Made by a program: the position numbers and the translations under genes
In this document: positions 23,401 to 32,400 of the stretch, piece by piece
How positions within the stretch are numbered: position 1 is the stretch's first letter
Layout: each line of letters starts with the position of its first letter
The notes under the pieces: model-generated
What the model was told of the DNA's origin: nothing
Seen by the model: the letters and a program-made list of their open reading frames with translations, nothing else
Databases searched by the model: none
Origin: Siderastrea radians
Taxonomy: Eukaryota; Cnidaria; Anthozoa; Scleractinia; Rhizangiidae
Length of the DNA stretch: 64,000 nt
Assembly: GCA_964017195.1 (NCBI GenBank)
Contig: OZ024892.1
Location: 11,251,801 to 11,315,800, forward strand
Direction of reading: 5' to 3'

Positions 23401-26400
23401 CTTGCTAGGATCTTTATTAGGATCTTTGTAGGATCCTTGGAAGATCTTGGTCAAATCCTTGAGGATCTTAACAAATGATTTTGCATATAACGATCCTTGA
23501 AGATCTTTCAAAGATCCTTTAAGGATCCTTTAAAGATCCTTGTCTTTAAGGATCTTTGGCAGGTCTTTGACAATCCTTAAAGGATCCTTGAAGATCCTGT
23601 GAGGTTTTTCACCAGGGTTGGAGGCCCGCGAAGAAACCGGAATGCTGAGCTTCGCCCGTGAGTGTTTACATTTTATTTCGCACATTCCGTCTTCATGTTT
23701 GGTCTTGGTTTTCCTGCTCTCCGCTTCTCGCATTTCAGATTTAGATTTAAGCTGAGGGAGCCTCTTATAGACATGGAGATTTTAATAAAGCATTCCTTTC
23801 TTCATTTATTTATTTTACATAGAAGTAAATGTGGAAACTGCGATCTTACCGATACGTCTTGTCCATTTCTGTAACCAGCATTAACAATAACAACAATTTA
23901 TAACACTAGTGAATCAGAAAGGCAATTATTTTCTAGAGGACATTGATGAGAATTATAAGCACGAGAGTTTGTTAGTATCGGTTCAACTGAGATTATCTTA
24001 CCAATCATTTTTCTCGCGTCAACGTGCAAGCAGTTTCCTCAGATCCCAGCACGAGCGGAAATGTACAAATTATATAAATCAACCAGCCCTCGCTTAACTC
24101 GCGACTCGAGGCTTCGCCGCTCATCGCTCACACTTCGATTTTCTTGTGGCCTTTTTTCACACAAAAATGGTAATAAAAGGAATTAAGAAAGAGACTGCTT
24201 GTCCTTAACTTCAACGGAGGATATGAACAAGGGATCTCTGCACAGTAATGGTTTGTTATGCTCGAGTGATTTGAGCTGACTCAAGATAAAATTCTCATGG
24301 CGAGGCACGTTCATAGACTAGAATAAGGAATAATGGCAATGGCTTGTTATTATGGAGAAAGTGCGTTCGGTTCTGCTGAAGGAGGACTTCTATAAATACG
24401 GTCTTTAATTTTAAATCCTTCGCTGTTTTGGGCACCACTTACATGTAATTATTTAGCGCTTACCGTGTAGCCAACTTGAATAATTTGCAAAGGTAACAAT
24501 TTTCTGCATACCACGTATCGCGGGTATTCTGTGGTTAATCGGCCGTGGAATCATTGGAAATACACAAAAAGCTATCGTTTGATCGAATACTAAAGTTGTT
24601 CATTCATTTATACCTTCGTCTGCAACATCAAATCTTTGCTTAAAATGCATCGAACATATTGCTCGCTATTACTTTACAAAATCCACTCATTTCTTCCCTT
24701 CGCCTCTGGTTGCTCGTCGTCAAAAAATGCTGTATTTTTGTAGTGATACGTCTTGTGATTTGTTTCTTTGGTTACTATATCTCGGAGCAATACGAACGGT
24801 CAACAGTTTTCTGTACATCTTCGAGAGCTCAAGAGAAATATAGCTCCGATAGAGATAGCGTGAGACTGCGGGTTCTTGATTTGACGTCACAGGGTGATTA
24901 GTCCCATGCCCTCACTGCTCGACCCTGAACCAAAATGGTGTCTATTTTCGGCTGATTTTCCGTACTTCAACCGCGCACAGAAAATCAGAGATTAAACTAA
25001 ATCAAAAACTTTTTGTGACAAAATGCTCCAAATGATAACAGGATTTATTTGACGGGGAAAAAAATTTTTAGGGTTAGGTGCACTTTAAGAGTATGGAATA
25101 ATCATAGTCACTTATAATTTTTATTCTTGAAATATAAATCCCTTAGTGTCAGTATGATATCTATCAACTCCAAATTAATAAACGCAAATCCATGTCATAA
25201 ATCTCTTGCACAATTTCCATGTCACATGGTACGTTATGTGTGGTAGTAATGACTGTGTTTCTCTCATTTTTTCAGCATCCGGGTATGCTTATGCTGTTAA
25301 AAGAGCAGGTACTGGAAATTGTGTCATCTGCTACTTTGGTGAAGGAACTGCAAGCCAGGGAGATGCACATGCCGCCTTAAACTTTGCTGCAACTCTGGCT
25401 GCTCCAGTGATTTTCTTCTGGTAAAATGAACTTTTCAGACACTTTCACATACTATTTTCACTTAACAAATGTTTAATTTGTTTTGTTTTTGGGTGTCTTT
25501 TGAATAATCACTCATGAATGTCGGCTTCCATTTCCAAGTACTGTGGGAGGCAGGGTTGTGGATTGTCAGTAAATGATCATAACAGTTGGCTACTCTTAGT
25601 CTTTGAACAGGCTTTGCATTAGTGAAAATAACATGAAAAAAAATTGCTCAGTGGAATGTGGACTGGGGAAAGCTGCCTCATTCTCTTGCTTCATTCACCA
25701 ACTGAGGCCATAAAAGTGAATTGATTGTGACTTGCGTGAATTCAGACTTTCCATAAAATGTTGTCAATAAGTTTTCTAATTTTTTTTCTGAATCAACAGT
25801 CGTAACAATGGTTATGCCATAACTACTCCTACAAGTGAACAATACAGAGGTGATGGAATAGGTGAGTGTGTTGCCTGAGCATTCAAGTGGCCTTTAACTG
25901 AGTGTTGTAAAATCAAAACCAAGTAACTACTTTGTCCAATCACAACAGACACAAACAAAACGATGAACCAATAAGAGTGTAAAGCAAATTCATGTAACAG
26001 TGGCCAAGTGTGGGAAGCAGTGTGTGAGCCAGTCACAGTTAGAAAATGTGGAAGTTTTTTAACCAATCACAAAGCACATTTGAAACAAACCCTAAGCAGA
26101 TGCAAATATTATCATAACTTTCAACACTCGCTCTGCAATTGAAAACAGCTAGCCTAACAGTGGAGCTCCTAATGAAATAGTCTTAACAGAGAAAACCATG
26201 ATCATTCAAAGTGAATTGTGTACTAGATATTTTGGTATCAATTTTGGAAGTATGAAAAAAATAAAAAAATAACTATGAAAAAAGGAAAAAATGTCACTGA
26301 ACAGGATTTGATTCCTGGGCTGACCGTGCCTTAACCCACTGTGTTTCAATCTGTTGCCCACATTGAAAAGTTACTGACAATTTCTTTCCCTGCTAGCAGA

Positions 26401-29400
26401 GGTCTCTTATGGCGAGAGAAAAGAGAGACCTCTGCTAGCAGGGAAACAAATTCTTAAGTCTTGATATAAAAGCATCAGCTATAGCTACATGTCTATAGCC
26501 TGCGTAGCAAGCATAAATAGGGAAGGGCAAGGAGAGCGAGAACACGGGGGGGAAAAGTGGGGGACTGGGGGCTAGGGACAAAGGAATGCCTGCTTCAATA
26601 TTTAGAAAATCTTCGTTTCTTTTGTTTTGAAAATAAGCGCAATTGAGTGTTGTTCAATATATTAAGTCGTTCTTTGATTCGAAAAAAATTCCCATCCTAC
26701 CGGTAACTCTATTTTCACACAGCTCATTGACAAACACTGAATTGTTCTGTAAATTCCTGCATGAAGTCAGTCATGCAAAAAAATGGGGGCCTGTTTCTGA
26801 TTGGTGGTTGCATTGACAGTTAACTTAATTGGATTACCTGAAAATGGGTGGGTGGAGATGAAAAAATGGGGGTCTTTGTAGCAGGCATTCCCCAGTCCCT
26901 AGCCCCCAGTCCCTCATTTTTCTCCTACGTGCTTGCTCCCCTTGCCCTTCCCCGTTTACGCCTGTCACGCGGCTAATGTGTGTATAAAGTTCATGCTGGG
27001 TACCGTGCATTACCTTTCAAAACAGCTGTCATACATGTACTAGATATTTACCCATTTTGTGAACATGCTGGTACTTTTCCCTCCTGCAACCATGCGGAAG
27101 CTCGCTTCTCAAAATTCTTTTCGCTTGGGAAATTTGCAACTGGTATACAGGAGGTACCAGTTGCCTTTAAGAGATTTTGCCACCCCACTACAAGAGCAGT
27201 TGATTCGATGGTAAATCCTGAGTTTGAGAATACTTTGTAAGAGTATGTAGTGACTGAAAATTGGAGGAAATTAATACTGTAATGAGAGATCTTGATAATG
27301 TGAACCCTCATGAGCTCAAACTTGTCACTAACTTCACCCAAAAGTAGTTTTCTCACTTTCCTCCATTACAAGAATTTACCCCTTCACATCATTTGCTATT
27401 AATTTTATTTTTTTAGCTGGACGAGGCAGAGGCTATGGAATGATGGCAATTCGTGTGGATGGAAATGATGTCTTCGCAGTTTATAATGTCACCAAAGCAG
27501 CCCGTGAGATTGCAGTAAATCAACAAAGACCAGTTTTAGTTGAGGCAATGACTTACAGGTTAGTCAGAGATGCTCCTTTCATATCATTCATTAACCAATG
27601 AAGTCGGATTATGTAGGTAGGAAGAACAGAAAAGACGTTGGTTAGCGGTGGCGTCAGGCAACCATGGATGTCTCATTCTCAGCCACGGAGCTCTTCTATT
27701 TTTTGTCCTGCACAGCCAAAAAACAACGATTGAAGGCTCTGGAGTTGAGAATGGTGGATGTCCATGAAATAAGTAGATTCACAAAGTCACTTGGCATCCT
27801 AGTTTATGTTGCTTGAGTTCGTAGCATTTGGCAGCAGTCCCATGGTGAAAGCTCACAGAGCTAGTGGCTTCAGGTTTTTTTCTGTGCACAACAGTGTTTT
27901 GTGCTAAGGTAGGAAAATATATTGTGGGAGAAAAAGTCAGAGTTTATGTCAATCAGGTGATGTGATGTGAAAAGAGACCAGTAACCAAATTAGAGTTTAT
28001 ACATTATCTCTTGCATAGCTCAATGGGTTGGCCAACCACCTGCCAACTTATACGATGAGAGTTTGAGTCCTGAGTGGAATATGGGTGTTGTTTATTGTTC
28101 TTTTGTTAAAAGTCAACAGTAGGATACGTGCTGGCAGCAGGCAATGCGTGGATGTCTATGAGATTAGTGGAATTGTGAATAGGACGGGCATCCAAGTTTA
28201 TATTGCTTGAGTTCGCAGCATTCAGCGGTGGTCCCAAAGTGAAACCTAGCAGAGTGAGCGACTTCAGGTTTTTTCTGTGCACAACCGTGGTTTCTACTCG
28301 GGTCCAAAAATATATTCCTGGGAAAAAACCTCTCTGTTTATCTAGAACAATGTGACCTCACGTGAAAACAGTAACTACAGTAACTAAATTAGAATCTCTT
28401 GTGAGGTGCAGTGGGGAGAGCGGGCAAACCTAAAGGTTGTGAGTTCAAGTGTTCGAAGGAGTAGGTCATATTTTCTTTCTTTTTTTTTTTTTTTACTGTT
28501 TAACAGCTTGAAAACATTAATGATGCAAGAAACAAATTAAACATGTTCAGAAGTAAAAAATACCACCAATAAAAAAGCAAATACAATTAACTTCATTCTC
28601 AAAAATGAAAATTAAAAAATTCTAAAATTTTAATTAAAATTAATTCTTAAGGTGGTACTATGATAAAAAATCATCACTTTTATTTTTTCTTCGGATTTCA
28701 AAACTATCTTTCCTAAACACTCCCCAACTGAAATTTCAAGCCTTAATTTTGAATGCTAAAAACTCCCATGCTGCTTACTAAATAAGCCAAACTCTCAAAC
28801 TCTTGTTTTGCATAATTAACAAGTTGTGTTCACACACTGCATTCTAAAGCTCGTGAGTAAATGATGCCATTGTATCCTTTCTGGTGTTATAATGGCAGAC
28901 CATTGTAGTTTAAATAAACAGTCTTCTTCTCAAAATCAAGGCTCAAAATTTTGCTTGGGTGGTGTTTTGTAAACAAAGTTTTGAAATCTAAGAAAAAATA
29001 AAAGTGATTTTTTTGAATGTAGCACCACTTTAAAAGGTGGACATAGAGTTAATTCTTTTCATGGAACATAAAGTTACACGCATTGTGTCATGCTGCAAGT
29101 TACTGTTATACACGCTTGAATGTTATCGAACGTGCAGTCACCCACGCCTCGCTCGCTTTGTTTTCGAGACGAACCAACACTTTGTCTGTTCTACATGCAT
29201 TACGGGCCTATGTTTTTTATTAAGTAAATATAATTATCTCCTCCCCACGATCCCTGCAAAGATGAAAAGTTCTGGAATTTCAAAGATCATCCTTGAGAGT
29301 GCTGGTGTTTTTGCTGTCATATGGCCTTGACAACTACTGGAATTAGCCCCAAAACTGAACATAAAATCTTAATTCAAGTACATTGACCAAGTGTCGTGCT

Positions 29401-32400
29401 ATGGGGATGTGCTTTTGACTACAGTTGATGCACGTGGCAGAGATGTTAAGTGTGGAAAGAATTCTTGTTTCTTGGCTCGCTTGCCTTTTTTGCTGACATC
29501 TTATCAAAAATGTTGAATTTCATGCCCACTCAGAAGGCTAAAAATAATGACTTGGGACCTTAACCACATTGTAGTCCTTTTATCAATCCTTTTTGTTTCC
29601 TGTCTATTTCCTTTTCATTTTCATTTTTACAGGATTGGTGACCACAGCACTAGTGATGATTCTTCGGTGTATCGCTCACTTAAGGAAGTGAATAACTGGC
29701 ACAAGGAGGACAATCCTATTAGAAGGCTAAGGTACATCAAGATAATTATAGAGACTACCGTTGAGGCTCTCCTTGTGACCAATCTTGTAAGCACTCGGCT
29801 CTACATGTAACTACAACCAGCATTGTAAAACCCATTTAAACTTTCATTTAAACTCTGTAATTAAAAGCTCTTGTAAGCGAACACTCTCGTAAGTAACCAT
29901 GACCACTTTTGTGAGTTACTGATTGGTCTTTTCCTTTGTTTTTAAGTTTTTGTTAGTGATCACTCGGTCAACACATTCAAATGTGCAGCGTTTTTTGACC
30001 AATTTTTTTTCGTGGAGTTTTTGGTCGAGCTCAACGTTACCTCGACTGGTTGTGTTGCATTGCAATGTGTTGCGTGTTGTTGTCTGTCTTGTATTGTGTC
30101 GTCTTTTGTTGTGTTGTGATCTGTCTCTTATTTGTTAGTCTAGTTAGTTGGCTTAAAATTTCTCAGTTTTCCTGTACCTTTGTTGCACGACTGGACACAT
30201 CTACTAGAAGGACGGACAACGGTTTGACCAACTCGATGACTTACAACCAGAGAAAACCCAGAAATATTGGTTCAGCTTCGTTAAAAATTACTCTTTATTC
30301 TCTGAATCTTAAATGGAACTATAAGTAAGTGTGCTTGGCAGCAGATCGCTGGAGTAGAAAAGGATTGCAACTTGTAAACATTAGGCTAATGTTTTCAAGT
30401 TTTTCCTTAGTTTCTTGGAAAAAACTGCCAGAAACTGAGTATGGTTTGTTCTCTCTTTGAAAAAGCTTTCTGTTAATAACATTCGAGGAGCATTTCAGTA
30501 TACGAGAAAAGGTATATGAAATATTTTTCACAGCATTCTTCAACCAAAAACTGGACCTGAAAATAATAGTGACAGATCCTCTCTAAGTATACTGCGAGCT
30601 TTAAAAAGGCACCCCTTTACCCAAAAAGTTAATATAAATACTGTATAATTCAATTGCAAAAAAATTGGTCTTAGTCTACTTTTTAGTAAAGCCGACAGAG
30701 TTTACAGGGTTGAAAATTTAATGTTTCGGAAGAACATACTGTTGAGTTGGCTGACTTCACAGATTTAAAGAAAAAATGGTGAAAGAGTTGAGATTGTCTG
30801 AAAAAAATTGCTAGTAGAGTCGGTGGAGTTTTTTGAGTTGGTTGTTTCGCCAAGTTCACAGTGTTAGTGTTAGTGTGAAATTTGTCAACTTTGTCAATTT
30901 GTCAAGAGGCTTTACCGGTCGGTCGAGTTTGTTAGTTCACAGGTTCACGTTGTGGGGTTTGTACTGTCTTACAGTATATAAGGATTGTTGATCGATATAG
31001 TAAGGCTTTTTGTGCTTGTCAAGGTGTGGAGATTTTGTCTGCCAGTGAGTACAGTTTGTTGGGTATGTCAAGTTGTGTGGTTCTTACTTTCTTAGAGAAA
31101 GATTATTTATCAGCTAATGGTAATTATTGGTGCAAACTTAGCGATATGCTTCACGAAATTATAAAGATTAAAATTTAGCTTTCAAAATCAATAAAAATTG
31201 TATAGCTATTGGAAAATATTTTGCACCTAAAATAGTTTTCAGGCCCGGAAAGTTAGCGGTAGTTTCGAGAAACGGGCCCCAGACTCTCTCTACACGTAAA
31301 AGCTTGGCTGCTAAGCTGTTGTCTATTCATTTCTATAAACTAAATTCGATTTTGAGACGACATTAGGGCTTTATAATGATGACTAGTTGGGAAAAAATAT
31401 ATTCTGTATTGGGTGGAGTGGCGAAGCGATGGAGCTTACTGGTAATATGGAATATATTTTCTCCCAGCGCCGTCATTATAAAGCCGTAATGTCGTCTCAA
31501 AATCGAATTTAGTTTTTTATCGCAATCCTCGTCTTTTTGTCACGAAAAAACTATAAGCCAGAGTAATAATTTCCGTTGATCAAAATAGGAATTCTTACTC
31601 GTCATGAAGATTTGCATGCGTGATACTAGCTTACGAAAACAGTTGAACATGTAGTTTAGCAGCAAAATGTTTGAATTTTCTGCTTTTTCAACCCGAAATT
31701 GCCTCATGAAACAAACTAAACTATTTCAGTGCAGCAACATATTTTTTTTTCAAACGACGGAGATCGACAAAACAGTAGAATAACGTGACACCTTCTTTAC
31801 CAGGTTGAAACTGGAACACAAATGATAAGGCAATTAAAGTGCGTGCATCACGAAATAAAAAAAATGAAAAACAAACTGTTTTTAAGAACATACTGTTTTA
31901 AAGCTTTAGCACTCACATTTTCAGCAATTAAGGTAAGTTGCTTGTAGGGATGAATCCCACTACAAACAAAGGTTTTTCTAACTATATTAGTGTGCAAAAA
32001 CTAAAATTTTGCCGGCATTTTTGTAAATAAAAGTTTTGAAGTTTGACCTTGGCTGCATTGTCATAACAGTTTTTAAATCAATCACAAACCAGCATTTTGA
32101 GACAACATTATCCCAAATAATGCCATGTCAAATGCAATCAAAAGAGACCACTAGATCGCAGTAAACTTGCGTATGTATTTTGTTTCTGCGTGTTTTGAAA
32201 AGGTGATGTAGAAAAAAGTGAACCAACAGATTGCCTTTAGTTCGAGATATTGATTATTTGCCAGAAAAAGAAGGTATGACAAGTTTTATATCGCTTTCTA
32301 AAGAAACAAATCATCTAAAAGTTCACAACAAACTACAGTGTTAGTGTTTTGAAACTGAACTTGTTTGTTTACTATCAGAACCTCACTGGAACTTCAATTT

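Larger units (their letters stand above)
15498..25275. other. BCKDHA intron 4, 9.8 kb, repeat-filled
   Basis: Contains an hAT-like MITE (16493-16734), a dispersed repeat (16970-17165), a protein-coding fragment (17332-17535), GATC-rich minisatellites (17530-18310, 21620-21990, 22955-23617), foldback copy B (19645-20884), a LINE 3' end (22560-22875) and a second dispersed repeat copy (24855-25089). No host exon was found inside. Confidence 0.8.
25862..27416. other. BCKDHA intron 6 with two palindromic elements
   Basis: Contains a 62-base hairpin (26385-26446) and a TIR element (26497-26974); the rest is unremarkable. Confidence 0.6.
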
